From assembly GCA_958421655.1 (NCBI GenBank), contig CATZMG010000023.1, positions 1 to 28,470 on the forward strand: a DNA stretch of 28,470 bases, read 5' to 3'. This DNA is from an uncultured Collinsella sp. GTDB lineage: Bacteria; Actinomycetota; Coriobacteriia; Coriobacteriales; Coriobacteriaceae. The notes beneath the pieces are model-generated. The model did no database searches. It was not told the DNA's origin and was given only the letters and a program-made list of their open reading frames with translations. Position numbers and translations under genes: made by a program. This document shows positions 7,147 through 15,236 of this stretch, in pieces. The first letter of the stretch is position 1; each line of letters begins with the position of its first letter.

Positions 7147-7899
7147 CTACGAGATATTGCCCAAGAACGCCTTGGTGCGCTCGCTCTTAGGATGGTCGAA
7201 GACCTCGCTCGGCGTACCCTCTTCCACAATGACGCCTCCGTCCATAAAGACGACGCGGTCGGCGACATCGCGGGCAAAGCCCATCTCGTGCGTCACGACG
7301 ATCATGGTCATACCGTCGTGCGCCAGGTCACGCATGACGCCCAGGACGTCGCGCACGAGCTCAGGGTCGAGCGCCGAGGTGGCCTCGTCAAAGAGCATGA
7401 CGTGCGGGTTCATCGACAGGGCGCGGGCGATGGCAACGCGCTGCTGCTGGCCGCCCGAAAGCTGACTCGGCATAAAATCGATGCGCTCGGCAAGACCGAC
7501 CTTGGTCAGCTCCTCGACGGCGATCTTTTCGGCCTCTTCCTTGCTGCGCTTGAGCACCTTTTGTTGCGCAAGCATGACGTTCTTTTTGACCGACAGGTGC
7601 GGGAACAAATTGAACTGCTGGAACACCATACCCAGATGCGTACGCACCTTGTTGAGGTCGACACCCTTGGCGCACACATCCACGCCCTCAACGATAATCG
7701 AGCCACTCGTGGGATGCTCCAGACGATTGATGCAGCGAAGCATCGTCGACTTGCCCGAGCCCGAGGGGCCCAAGACCACAACGACCTCACCCTTGTGAAC
7801 ATCCAGATCGATATCGCGCAGGACCACGTTGTCGCCAAAGGCCTTCTGGAGGTTCTTGATACTGACGACGACCTCGTTCGAGTTATTGGTTTCGCTCAT
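7147..7899 (-). CDS. Polar amino acid ABC transporter, ATP-binding protein (GlnQ/HisP type)
   Basis: ATPase that powers uptake of a polar amino acid through the adjacent permease, at the inner face of the membrane. The 250 residues are typical. Motifs in order: Walker A GPSGSGKS (44-51), Q-loop in MVFQQFNLFPH (~91-101), signature LSGGQQQR (147-154), Walker B VMLFDE (167-172), H-loop VTHEM (His204). It is the last gene of a minus-strand operon, 12 nt after the permease stop and before terminator 7082-7125. The start has an AAGGAGG-type site in the short gap. Substrate cannot be told from this subunit. Confidence 0.95.
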   Translation of the reverse strand: MSETNNSNEVVVSIKNLQKAFGDNVVLRDIDLDVHKGEVVVVLGPSGSGKSTMLRCINRLEHPTSGSIIVEGVDVCAKGVDLNKVRTHLGMVFQQFNLFPHLSVKKNVMLAQQKVLKRSKEEAEKIAVEELTKVGLAERIDFMPSQLSGGQQQRVAIARALSMNPHVMLFDEATSALDPELVRDVLGVMRDLAHDGMTMIVVTHEMGFARDVADRVVFMDGGVIVEEGTPSEVFDHPKSERTKAFLGNIS

Positions 7900-7911
7900 G
7901 ATAGGACCTCC

Positions 7912-9273
7912 TTACAGACCGGCGATGTGATCGGCAGGCGTCGCGACAACCTGTCCGGCGCTCTTGGCGGGACGCTTCTTCTTGGTCTCGGCCGTGCCCA
8001 AAAGCCTCGCCTCAAGACCGCTCACCAAGCGAGCGAGCGGCAGGGTGATGACCAGATAGAACAGGGCGGCAACCACATACGGCGTGATGGAGCCCGTCGT
8101 GGCCACGATGGTACGGGCGTTCATGACGATCTCGACCACACCCACGGCCGCAAGCAGCGACGTATCCTTGTAAAGCAAGATAAACTCGCTGGTCAGCGTA
8201 GGCAAAACATTGCGGAACGTCTGCGGAATCATAACGTAGAGCAGTGTCTGGAAGGCATTCATGCCCAGAGAGCGAGCAGCCTCGTTTTGACCCTTGGGGA
8301 TCGATTGAATACCGGCACGGAAGATCTCACACAGATAGGCAGACGAATTCATGGCCATGACGATGACGCCGAGCACATAGTCATCAACCTTGACGCCGGC
8401 CAACGGCAGACCGAAGAACGCGATATAGATCTGCAGGAACGCCGGCGTACCGCGAATGATATTCACGTAGATACCGGCAAGGCAGCGCAGGATGCGCGAC
8501 TTGGAAATGCGCATGAGCGATAGGGCGAAACCGAAGGGAATTGCCAGCGGAAACGCCACAAGCACGATCGAGAGCGACATGAGGAAGCCCTTGAAGACGA
8601 TCGGCAGGCTCTGGACCAAAATGACCGGGTTCAAGAACAGGCGCAGGAACATATTGGAGTTCCAGGCCTCGACCCACGGCTGCTCCTTAAGATCGGCCAG
8701 GAAGTTATCGAAGGCCGTCACGCCCTTGATCTCCACCGACGGAATCTTGGAGATCTTCTTGGTCGACCCGTCAGCGAGCGTATAGGTGCCGCTAAAGACC
8801 TCATCGCCGCCCTCGACGGGAAACGTCACACCATAAACCTCGACACGGAAAAAGCCGCCGGCAGGCGCCGTCTCGCCAAAGTCGATCTTGAGCGTCTGAC
8901 CATCAGCCGTGCACGTGGGTTTCATGGGCGTACGATCCATGAGGTCCTCGCCCGAGAGCATCGTCAATCGCGTGTCATCGGTACCAAATGTCGTGCCGTC
9001 GACAAACGTCAAAGAAAGACCGCTCAGCTCCTCGTCGGCATCGGCCTGAACTTCCCAGGTAATGCGCGTCTCGGTGCCGCCGACCACATCGCTGCCCGAA
9101 CCGGTGTTGGGTCGGGCGGTAATCTTTGCGGTCTCAAGCGCCTGGGCGGTCGTGGGCGCATATGCCCCCGCGCACACCAGCGCGAGCGCCACGGCCATGA
9201 CGCAGACTAGCTTTTGGAGCAAGGCGGGCAGTGGAAAACGCTGCTCCGCGGCCCCTTTGTTCAGTCGAGACAA
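7912..9273 (-). CDS. Polar amino acid ABC transporter permease with N-terminal extracytoplasmic domain
   Basis: A 453-residue protein in three parts. Residues ~18-46 form a signal/anchor segment (LLQKLVCVMAVALALVCAGA, then TAQA). Residues ~47-190 form an exported, Gly/Thr/Asp-rich, beta-type domain (ITWEVQADADEELSGLSLTF...FFRVEVYGVTFPVEGG). From ~220 comes a HisM/GlnP-type permease with several membrane helices and the EAA loop AARSLGMNAFQTLLYVMIPQ that contacts the ATPase. Ordinary family members are ~220-230 residues. I place the start at TTG 9273 because AGGAG is 6 nt upstream; the open frame beyond it is the translated intergenic hairpin. Middle gene of the importer operon. The extra domain is not a recognisable binding-protein domain, so its role is unknown. 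Confidence 0.88.
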   Translation of the reverse strand: MSRLNKGAAEQRFPLPALLQKLVCVMAVALALVCAGAYAPTTAQALETAKITARPNTGSGSDVVGGTETRITWEVQADADEELSGLSLTFVDGTTFGTDDTRLTMLSGEDLMDRTPMKPTCTADGQTLKIDFGETAPAGGFFRVEVYGVTFPVEGGDEVFSGTYTLADGSTKKISKIPSVEIKGVTAFDNFLADLKEQPWVEAWNSNMFLRLFLNPVILVQSLPIVFKGFLMSLSIVLVAFPLAIPFGFALSLMRISKSRILRCLAGIYVNIIRGTPAFLQIYIAFFGLPLAGVKVDDYVLGVIVMAMNSSAYLCEIFRAGIQSIPKGQNEAARSLGMNAFQTLLYVMIPQTFRNVLPTLTSEFILLYKDTSLLAAVGVVEIVMNARTIVATTGSITPYVVAALFYLVITLPLARLVSGLEARLLGTAETKKKRPAKSAGQVVATPADHIAGL

Positions 9274-9341
9274 GGTGGCTCCTATCGTAGAAGTTGCCGG
9301 CAAAACGAGACGGAAACGCTCTCCGTCAAGAGAAGCGCAAA

Positions 9342-9368
9342 GGCCCTCTCCGCAAAACGGAAAGGGCC
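9342..9368 (-). terminator. Intercistronic hairpin between binding-protein and permease genes
   Basis: GGCCCTCTCCG pairs with CGGAAAGGGCC (one C-A mismatch) around CAAAA. There is no good U tract, so it may act as a partial terminator or mRNA stabiliser that favours the binding protein over the membrane subunits. Confidence 0.5.
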
Positions 9369-9390
9369 CGCGCGCAATCAAGTAGTTATT

Positions 9391-10251
9391 TTACTTGATG
9401 TTGTACTTAGCCATGAGGGCGTCGACGGTACCGTCGTCGGTCAGGTCCTTGATGGCCTGGTTGATGTCATCCTTGAGCTTGGTGTTGCCCTGGTTGATGG
9501 CAATGGCGTACTCCTCGCCGGTGCTAATCTGCTTGATGGTCTGGCAGGTGTTGAACTGCTCGGCGGTCAGCTGGCTGGCAACGGAGCGGTTGGTGACTAC
9601 AGCGTCGCCCTTATCGGACTGCAGAGCGCTAAAGCACTCGGTAGCGTCCTTGTAGGGGACAATCTTGGCCTTGGGGAAGTTCTCCTGGGCAAAGGCCTCG
9701 GCGGTCGAGCCAGACTGGACGATGATGGTAGCGTCAGCGTTGTTGAGCTTCTCGCTGTAGTTGTCGGCCGTGATGTCGGTGTTATCGACCTTGGTCACAA
9801 TAGCCTGATCGTCCATGTAGTAGGAATCAGAGAAAGTGACTTCCTTCTCACGCTCGGGCGTGTCGGTGATAGCCGCAATGGAAACGTCATACTTGGCGCC
9901 CGAAGCGACACCCGGAACCAGCGTGTCAAAGTCATTGTTGACATACTCGACATCCAGGCCCAGCTTGTCGCCGATGGCCTTGATGAGCTCAAGGTCAAAG
10001 CCCTGATAATCGCCGTTGTCATCCTTGTACTCAAACGGAGCGTACTCGGCAGAGGTGCCGACGGTCAGCGTACCATCCTTGACGAGCGCGTACTCCTTGG
10101 AGCCGTCGACCTTCTCGACCTTAGCGTCGTCAGAGCTGCTGGAACCGGCATCAGAACCAGAGGTGGCGTTGGACGAGCCGCAGCCCGTCAGTGCGAGGGC
10201 GAGCGCCATGGCACCCGTGGCGGCAAATGCGCCAAGCTTCTTGAGCTTCAT
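9391..10251 (-). CDS. Polar amino acid ABC transporter, substrate-binding lipoprotein
   Basis: A 286-residue extracytoplasmic receptor anchored by lipid. The signal peptide KKLGAFAATGAMALALALTGC ends in lipobox ALTGC (Cys24). A Ser/Asp-rich linker follows, then the SBP family 3 fold: GTLTVGTSAEYAPFEY, DYQGFDLELIKAIGDKLGLD, YDVSIAAITDTPEREKEVTFS and a lobe-2 segment ATIIVQSGSTAEAF. The Arg in TPERE fits the position that contacts the ligand carboxylate. ATG 10251 is chosen for GGAAGGAGA 7 nt upstream. It is the first gene of the importer operon, with promoter 10309-10337 upstream. The substrate is an amino acid, type unresolved. Confidence 0.95.
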   Translation of the reverse strand: MKLKKLGAFAATGAMALALALTGCGSSNATSGSDAGSSSSDDAKVEKVDGSKEYALVKDGTLTVGTSAEYAPFEYKDDNGDYQGFDLELIKAIGDKLGLDVEYVNNDFDTLVPGVASGAKYDVSIAAITDTPEREKEVTFSDSYYMDDQAIVTKVDNTDITADNYSEKLNNADATIIVQSGSTAEAFAQENFPKAKIVPYKDATECFSALQSDKGDAVVTNRSVASQLTAEQFNTCQTIKQISTGEEYAIAINQGNTKLKDDINQAIKDLTDDGTVDALMAKYNIK

Positions 10252-10308
10252 AATCAGTCTCCTTCCGGTGACCTCGTTTGATTCAGAGGCCTGCAAAAAC
10301 TGTTGGCT

Positions 10309-10337
10309 ATTATGCACCTGGAATTACGAATCTGCAA
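10309..10337 (-). promoter_or_regulatory. Promoter of the amino acid importer operon
   Basis: On the minus strand: TTGCAG (10337-10332), 17-nt spacer, CATAAT (10314-10309). It lies about 58 nt upstream of the binding-protein start. Confidence 0.5.
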
Positions 10338-10398
10338 TGAGAAAACTGATTGAAACAAACCCATAACGTGAATGGAATACTCTACTTTGTGACAGTCA

Positions 10399-11265
10399 TT
10401 ACTGCTGCAATGACCTTAATAATCTAATTTCAGCTGCATAACCTGCAAGTTCGTTCGGAGTCTCCAAAATAAACGGCAGCGAACACAAACGGCCATTCGA
10501 TACAATATTCTGCATAACCTGCATACCGCCACCAAATTCCTCGCTGCCAAGGTATCCCTTGCCGATGCACTCGTGACGATCTTTATGGGCGCCACAAGGG
10601 TTCTTCGAATCGTTGATGTGTACGGCATGCAAGCGATCGATACCCACCACGCGGTCAAACTCGTCGAGTACGCCGTCCAGATCATGGATGATGTCGTAGC
10701 CGGCATCGCTCACATGGCAGGTGTCCAAACAAACGCCCAGCTTATCGGACAGCTCTGGGCACTTGGCGGCAACGCCCTCGATAATGCACGCCAGTTCTTC
10801 AAAGCTACGGCCCACCTCGGTGCCCTTGCCTGCCATGGTCTCAAGCAATACCGTCGTCTGCTGTCCCTCAAACATCACCTGGCACAGCGTGTCGACAATC
10901 ATCTGAATGCCGACGTCTGCCCCCTGTCCCACATGCGCACCGGGATGAAAATTGTAGTAGTTGCCGGGCAGCGCTTCCATGCGCTGCAGATCCTCGGCCA
11001 TGGCCTCCAGGGCAAACTCGCGCGCCCGCTCCTTAGCGGAGCAGGGGTTATAGGTATACGGGGCATGAGCCACGAGCGGGCCAAAGTCGTTTTGCTCCAT
11101 AAGCTCGCGCAGGGCCGCCACGTCATCCATGTCAAGGTCTTTTGCCTTGCCACCGCGCGGGTTGCGCGTAAAGAACGCAAAGGTATTGGCGCCAATGGAC
11201 AACGCCGTCTCCCCCATCGCCCGATAGCCCTTCGTCGTCGAAAGATGGCACCCGATCGTCAGCAT
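10399..11265 (-). CDS. nfo: Endonuclease IV (AP endonuclease)
   Basis: Cuts DNA 5' of abasic sites in base-excision repair, using a three-metal zinc centre. The 288-residue TIM barrel has the expected ligand segments in order: GCHLSTTKGY near the N-terminus, VAHAPYTYNP, YYNFHPGAHVG, VLLETMAGKG (Glu), VCLDTCHVSDAGYD (Asp, His), HINDSKNPCGAHKDRHECIG (His, Asp, His) and FILETP (Glu). ATG 11265 is chosen because GGGGGAG lies 6 nt upstream; a TTG two codons earlier sits against that site. A 63-bp palindrome (11286-11348) lies just upstream of the ribosome binding site. Confidence 0.95.
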   Translation of the reverse strand: MLTIGCHLSTTKGYRAMGETALSIGANTFAFFTRNPRGGKAKDLDMDDVAALRELMEQNDFGPLVAHAPYTYNPCSAKERAREFALEAMAEDLQRMEALPGNYYNFHPGAHVGQGADVGIQMIVDTLCQVMFEGQQTTVLLETMAGKGTEVGRSFEELACIIEGVAAKCPELSDKLGVCLDTCHVSDAGYDIIHDLDGVLDEFDRVVGIDRLHAVHINDSKNPCGAHKDRHECIGKGYLGSEEFGGGMQVMQNIVSNGRLCSLPFILETPNELAGYAAEIRLLRSLQQ

Positions 11266-11285
11266 CTCCAACTCCCCCTCATCAG

Positions 11286-11348
11286 TTGCGGTGAAATACG
11301 GTCTATTGGTGCCTTATTTTGGCGCAAACAGACCGTATTCCACCGCAA
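11286..11348. repeat. 63-bp palindromic repeat, copy A
   Basis: Outer arms TTGCGGTG and CACCGCAA enclose inner arms AATACGGTC and GACCGTATT. The same length, outer arms and right flank (GTTATAAAAGGG) recur at 12467-12529, but inner bases CGGTC/GACCG are replaced by another self-complementary pair. On the minus strand it lies about 15 nt upstream of the nfo ribosome binding site. Confidence 0.85.
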
Positions 11349-11431
11349 GTTATAAAAGGGGCATCAGAGATGTGGGCCGCCAGGCACCACGGGCGCCGGC
11401 GTCATGATCCCCTACGCGTCAGCGCCAAGTC

Positions 11432-12451
11432 CTAGAGGGCTAGACGGATTGCATCGATGATGTGCGCGCAGCGCTGCGTGGCGGCTAGGGACATGATGGG
11501 GCTTTCGAGTTTCCCCGCCTGAATGAGCTGCGTCGCATGCTGGATTTCGCCGTAGAAATCATCGACCTCAAACGGGGCATTTATTTCGAGCGTTCGCCCG
11601 TCGGAGTACTTCACATGGGCGAGCTCGGGGCGATGGAGACGCTCGATTTCCAACGAACCCCGCTCACAGGCAATCGTTAAGCGGCTTTCATATGTTGCTT
11701 TGCCGTCGCACACCATATGAATGGGTATACCGCCGACGCTCATATGGATCTCGTCGGCCCAATCGACGCGACCGCCCGATACGTCACGCCAGCGAACTTC
11801 ACGGGACGAAACCTCGCACGCGCCCGCGAGCAAATCCTCAAACCAACCAACCGCATAGCAGCCCATGTCATATAGACAGCCGCCCTGCAACGGATCAAGC
11901 AGATAGCCCGAAGGAGACTCGCCGTAATCGAGCTTTTGCACGCTTTCAATCGAGACAATACGGCCAAGCTCACCCGACGCAAGCAAGTCCTTCACGCGAG
12001 TGCGCATCGGGCAAAACCGATTCTTCATCGCCTCCATAAACAGCACGCCGCGCTCGCGAGAGATGGAGGCAATCGAGAGAGCCTCTTCCTCACTCAAAAC
12101 GGCCGGCTTTTCGCACAGCACGGCCTTTCCGGCGCGCAGCGCGCGACAGGCCCAACGCGTATGCATGCCATGCGGAAGAGCCAAGTAGATTGCGTCGACA
12201 TCGGGGTCGGCAATCAGCGCGCCATAAGCCGCGTCGCCGTTATTGTCGACCGAGGCATGGCCATGCGCAGCATCGATCGAAAACGCTCGGCAAAATTCCT
12301 CGACATGTGCAGGAGTGCGGCCGGCCGCAGCCACAAGCCGTGCCCCGTCCACCTCCTTGAGCGACGATGCAAATCGATGCGAAATGTGCCCGGCGCCCAA
12401 AACGCCCCAACGAACCTCACGCAAATCATCACATGAATCTCGATGACCCAC
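11432..12451 (-). CDS. Gfo/Idh/MocA family NAD(P)-dependent oxidoreductase
   Basis: A 339-residue protein with an N-terminal Rossmann fold (VRWGVLGAGHIS, residues ~14-25), the family signature CEKPAVLSEEEA after AGKAVL, and the C-terminal alpha/beta dimer domain with GGCLYDMGCYAV. It probably oxidises or reduces a sugar, cyclitol or related polyol; substrate unknown. The start is GTG 12451, with AAGGGGG about 5-7 nt upstream. Reading further upstream in frame simply translates palindrome copy B, so a longer protein is unlikely. It sits between an aldo/keto reductase and nfo on the same strand, each gap holding one copy of the palindrome. A second, only distantly similar family member is at 19861-20967. 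Confidence 0.9.
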   Translation of the reverse strand: MGHRDSCDDLREVRWGVLGAGHISHRFASSLKEVDGARLVAAAGRTPAHVEEFCRAFSIDAAHGHASVDNNGDAAYGALIADPDVDAIYLALPHGMHTRWACRALRAGKAVLCEKPAVLSEEEALSIASISRERGVLFMEAMKNRFCPMRTRVKDLLASGELGRIVSIESVQKLDYGESPSGYLLDPLQGGCLYDMGCYAVGWFEDLLAGACEVSSREVRWRDVSGGRVDWADEIHMSVGGIPIHMVCDGKATYESRLTIACERGSLEIERLHRPELAHVKYSDGRTLEINAPFEVDDFYGEIQHATQLIQAGKLESPIMSLAATQRCAHIIDAIRLAL

Positions 12452-12466
12452 GACAGCCCCCTTCAG

Positions 12467-12529
12467 TTGCGGTGAAATAGTTCCTGTTTGGCCCCTATTC
12501 TGCCGCAAACAGGAACTATTCCACCGCAA
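12467..12529. repeat. 63-bp palindromic repeat, copy B
   Basis: Same architecture as copy A: outer arms TTGCGGTG/CACCGCAA and the right flank GTTATAAAAGGG are identical, while inner arms are ATAGTTCCTG and CAGGAACTAT. Every arm difference from copy A is compensated on the other side. It fills the gap between the aldo/keto reductase stop (12542) and the ribosome binding site of the Gfo/Idh gene. Confidence 0.85.
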
Positions 12530-12541
12530 GTTATAAAAGGG

Positions 12542-13732
12542 TCATGAGGAGCGCGTTTTGCCGAAGGCCTTAAGCACCGCCGTCACGGGACCAGGCTGGA
12601 AACGTCGGCGCACATCGTCGAGACGCTCGGGAATATCGATGTGCTGCGGGCAGTGCCGCGCGCATTTGCCGCATTTGACGCAATTGCTCACCAACTTGGG
12701 CTCGCTTGTGCGCACCGCGCTCGCCGTAAAGTATTGAGACAGCCCCGTAAACCAGCTGTGCGCATAGCTTGCGTTGTAGGCGGCAAAACATCCAGGGATA
12801 TTGATGCCTTTAGGGCACGGCATGCAATAGCCGCATCCCGTGCAGGGCACACGGTTCGATTTCTCAAACTCCATCAACACGCGCGCAATCGTGTCGAGCT
12901 GGTTGGCCGTCATCGAATTCGGCAACGCGAGGTCTGCCAGTGACGAATTCTCGTCCACCTGCGCGGTATCGGTCATACCCGAAAGCAACATGGTCACCTG
13001 GGGATGATTCCACACCCACGAGAGCCCCCAAGCGGCAGGCATATGCAAATGCCGATCGCATGCACCATCGAGAACAGCGCGCGCCCGCGGAGGCAATTTG
13101 CCTGCCAAGCGTCCGCCCAAAAGCGGCTCCATCACAAACACCGCGAGACCTCGCTCGGCGGCGGCCATGAGCCCCGCCGTTCCCGCCTGATATCGTTCTC
13201 CAGCGTAGTTGTACTGGATCTGGCAAAAGTCCCACTCATACGCATCGAGCATCGTAAGGAAGTCCGCCGCGCTGCCGTGGTACGAAAAGCCTATCTGACG
13301 AATACGCCCTGCAGCCTTTTGCTGCGCGATCCAGTCCTCGATGCCCAACGCCACCACACGTTCCCACTGGGCGGGCGAGGTAATGTTGTGCATGAGGTAA
13401 TAGTCGATATGGTCAGTCCGTAGGCGGCGCAGTTGCTCGTCGAAGAACCGGTCGAAATCCTCCGCGCATTTGCACGAAGCATGCGGCAGCTTGGTTGCGA
13501 GCAAAACCTGGTCGCGCAAGCCCAGGCGCTCAAGCGACGCACCCACGCACGCCTCGTTGCCGGGATAGAGATAGGCCGTGTCCAGGTAGTTAATCCCCTG
13601 CTCCACCGCACGGGAAATGATGGCATCGGCTGTCTTCGCATCCGGACGTCCCGGCGCACCGGGAAACCTCATGCAGCCCAGACCCAGAGCGGATATTCGG
13701 TTACCACTTTTAGGGTCAACGCGGTATTGCAC
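12542..13732 (-). CDS. Aldo/keto reductase with C-terminal ferredoxin-type domain
   Basis: A 396-residue protein. Residues ~1-290 are an aldo/keto reductase barrel with tetrad Asp51 and Tyr56 (YLDTAYLYPGNEA), Lys81 (LATKLPH) and His115 (YYLMHN). The C-terminal part carries two four-cysteine groups for 4Fe-4S clusters: C297-x2-C-x2-C-x2-C306-P and C351-x2-C-x2-C-x3-C361-P. This fusion class is widespread in anaerobes, where the clusters may link the barrel to ferredoxin-type donors. ATG 13732 has GAGGGG 7-8 nt upstream. The stop abuts palindrome copy B, followed by the Gfo/Idh gene on the same strand. Substrate unknown. Confidence 0.93.
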   Translation of the reverse strand: MQYRVDPKSGNRISALGLGCMRFPGAPGRPDAKTADAIISRAVEQGINYLDTAYLYPGNEACVGASLERLGLRDQVLLATKLPHASCKCAEDFDRFFDEQLRRLRTDHIDYYLMHNITSPAQWERVVALGIEDWIAQQKAAGRIRQIGFSYHGSAADFLTMLDAYEWDFCQIQYNYAGERYQAGTAGLMAAAERGLAVFVMEPLLGGRLAGKLPPRARAVLDGACDRHLHMPAAWGLSWVWNHPQVTMLLSGMTDTAQVDENSSLADLALPNSMTANQLDTIARVLMEFEKSNRVPCTGCGYCMPCPKGINIPGCFAAYNASYAHSWFTGLSQYFTASAVRTSEPKLVSNCVKCGKCARHCPQHIDIPERLDDVRRRFQPGPVTAVLKAFGKTRSS

Positions 13733-13882
13733 GGCCCCTCCCCTCCCATCGAAGCCCTGACAAGGCGAAACAAACCCGTCACGTCATCGAAACACATCGG
13801 AATCGCAATTGAGAACGTATCGTAACGCAGCAGAAATCGAGCCGTCACGGCACCGCTTTAACATCAGCAAAAAGCCCGATGA

Positions 13883-14089
13883 AAGGAGCCGGGCATCACC
13901 ACGTGCGAGGACGCCTACCCCTACCCCGGCGAGCAATACATCCTCTCGGTCGACCGCCATCAGATCGAAGTCATGGACCATCTGGACGAGCTTCCCGCCA
14001 CAGGCGCCGTCATCTTCTGCACCTTCCCCAAGGTCCGCGATGGCGTCGGATACCCCGCCCGCGTCTTTGCGGTCTGCCCCGCGGCATAA
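13883..14089 (+). pseudogene. C-terminal remnant of a cyclase/arylformamidase-family gene
   Basis: A 68-codon open frame with no ATG, GTG or TTG start near its beginning (an in-frame TGA at 13880 precedes it). The translation ends MDHLDELPATGAVIFCTF then VGYPARVFAV, which resembles the C-terminal strand-loop-strand of the metal-dependent cyclase family (kynurenine-formamidase-like). The catalytic HxGTHxDxPxH part is absent, and no other frame upstream resembles it. An AAAGGAG lies at 13882-13888, so a short protein from a non-standard start cannot be excluded. Terminator 14168-14193 follows. I read it as the 3' stump of a deleted gene; the family call is from memory of the motif. Confidence 0.55.
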
Positions 14090-14167
14090 GCGCACAGCGC
14101 AATAGTTTCTTTTTCATAACAGCCGCCCCGCGCACCCACCAATCACCCTGGCAGCATACAATCCATC

Positions 14168-14193
14168 AGGCGCCCCTTACGCGGGCGCCTTTT
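14168..14193 (+). terminator. Intrinsic terminator upstream of the ketopantoate reductase gene
   Basis: AGGCGCCC pairs with GGGCGCCT around CTTACGC, followed by TTTT on the plus strand. It ends 20 nt before the next start, so it closes the transcript of the cyclase remnant rather than the downstream gene. Confidence 0.7.
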
Positions 14194-14212
14194 ACATGGG
14201 GAGATGATTCAC

Positions 14213-15127
14213 ATGCAGATCAACAAGGTCGCCTTTATCGGCAAGGGCGGCGTCGGCCTGCTCTACGGCAGCATGATTGCCAAGGCCCTCGGCAATGACG
14301 CCGTCGAATACGTTATGGATGACACCCGTTTTGAGCGTCACGCGAACGACGCGCTCACCGTCAACGGCAAGCCCTGCGATCTCACGTCCGTCCGTGCCAG
14401 CGAGGCGACGCCCGCCGATCTGGTCATCCTGACAGTCAAGACCACCGGTCTCGACCAAGCACTCAAGACTATGGAGCGCGTCGTGGGACCCAACACGCTC
14501 ATCGCCTCGCTGTGCAACGGCATTACGAGCGAGCAAAAGATTGCCGAACGCTTTGGCTGGGAGCATACCGTTCTTGGTATCTGCCAGGGCATGGACGCCG
14601 TGTTTCTCAACGGCGCGCTCACCTTTACCAATGCGGGCGAAATCCGCTTTGGCGCGGCGGCCGGCACGAACCCCGCAACCATCACCGCAATCGACGAGCT
14701 CTATACGCGCTGCGGCATCGCCCATACCGTCGAGGACGACATCGCCCACCGCATGTGGGCCAAACTCATGCTCAACGACGGCATCAACCAGACCTGCATG
14801 GCCTACGGCGGGACCTACGGAAGCGCCACGGAGCCGGGCTCCGAGCAGCGTCGCTGCTTTGTTTCCGCCATGCGCGAAACGCTTGCGGTCGCCAACGCCG
14901 AGGGCGTTGAACTGACCGAGGCAGACCTGACGCAAATGGTGCACCTCATCGAGGGAATCGACCCCGCCGGTATGCCCTCGATGGCTCAAGACCGCATCGC
15001 AAGGCGCAAAACCGAGGTTGATGAGTTCGCGGGCACCATCTGCCGCCTCGCAGCCAAACACGATATCCAGGCACCGCAAAACGAGTGGCTCTATCGGCGC
15101 ATCCGCGATATCGAGAAAAGCTGGTAG
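14213..15127 (+). CDS. 2-dehydropantoate 2-reductase family protein
   Basis: NADPH-dependent reductase of the PanE/ApbA family, whose classic member makes pantoate for coenzyme A. The 304 residues begin with the dinucleotide loop FIGKGGVGLLYG (9-20). Next come TVKTTGLDQAL (catalytic-region Lys) and SLCNGITSEQ. The C-terminal helical domain has MWAKLMLNDGINQTCMAYGG, which aligns with the substrate-binding K-x3-N-x3-N pattern. ATG 14213 is preferred because GGGGAG lies 9 nt upstream; the in-frame ATG at 14204 is directly against that site. No other pantothenate gene is nearby, so PanE function itself is not certain; related 2-oxoacid reductases share the fold. Confidence 0.88.
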   Translation: MQINKVAFIGKGGVGLLYGSMIAKALGNDAVEYVMDDTRFERHANDALTVNGKPCDLTSVRASEATPADLVILTVKTTGLDQALKTMERVVGPNTLIASLCNGITSEQKIAERFGWEHTVLGICQGMDAVFLNGALTFTNAGEIRFGAAAGTNPATITAIDELYTRCGIAHTVEDDIAHRMWAKLMLNDGINQTCMAYGGTYGSATEPGSEQRRCFVSAMRETLAVANAEGVELTEADLTQMVHLIEGIDPAGMPSMAQDRIARRKTEVDEFAGTICRLAAKHDIQAPQNEWLYRRIRDIEKSW

Positions 15128-15160
15128 CGCCGACGCGCCGCATTCAACAGCCTTAACAGC

Positions 15161-15199
15161 AAAACCGCCGCAAGGGAACCTTTCCCCTGCGGCGGCCTT
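15161..15199 (+). terminator. GC-rich hairpin after the ketopantoate reductase gene
   Basis: CCGCCGCA (15165-15172) pairs with TGCGGCGG (15188-15195), extended by GGG/CCC inside. The downstream tract is only CCTTCATCTT, so termination would be weak on the plus strand; on the minus strand GGTTTTGC follows, fitting termination after the gene at 15237-15443. Confidence 0.6.
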
Positions 15200-15236
15200 C
15201 ATCTTCGTCTATGACCGGCGGCCGATCTCACAACAG

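Noticed and set aside
6700..8523. A 607-codon plus-strand frame across flavodoxin and the importer genes
   Set aside because: It crosses a strong terminator and three real genes in wrong frames or strands; low-complexity Arg/Ser/Thr composition.
12452..12529. Upstream extension of the Gfo/Idh protein
   Set aside because: This part is only the translation of palindrome copy B; GTG 12451 has a good ribosome binding site and gives a normal N-terminus.
11286..12529. CRISPR array or insertion sequence as explanation for the two repeats
   Set aside because: Only two copies, more than 1 kb apart with a gene between, each itself palindromic; no cas or transposase gene and no target duplication visible.
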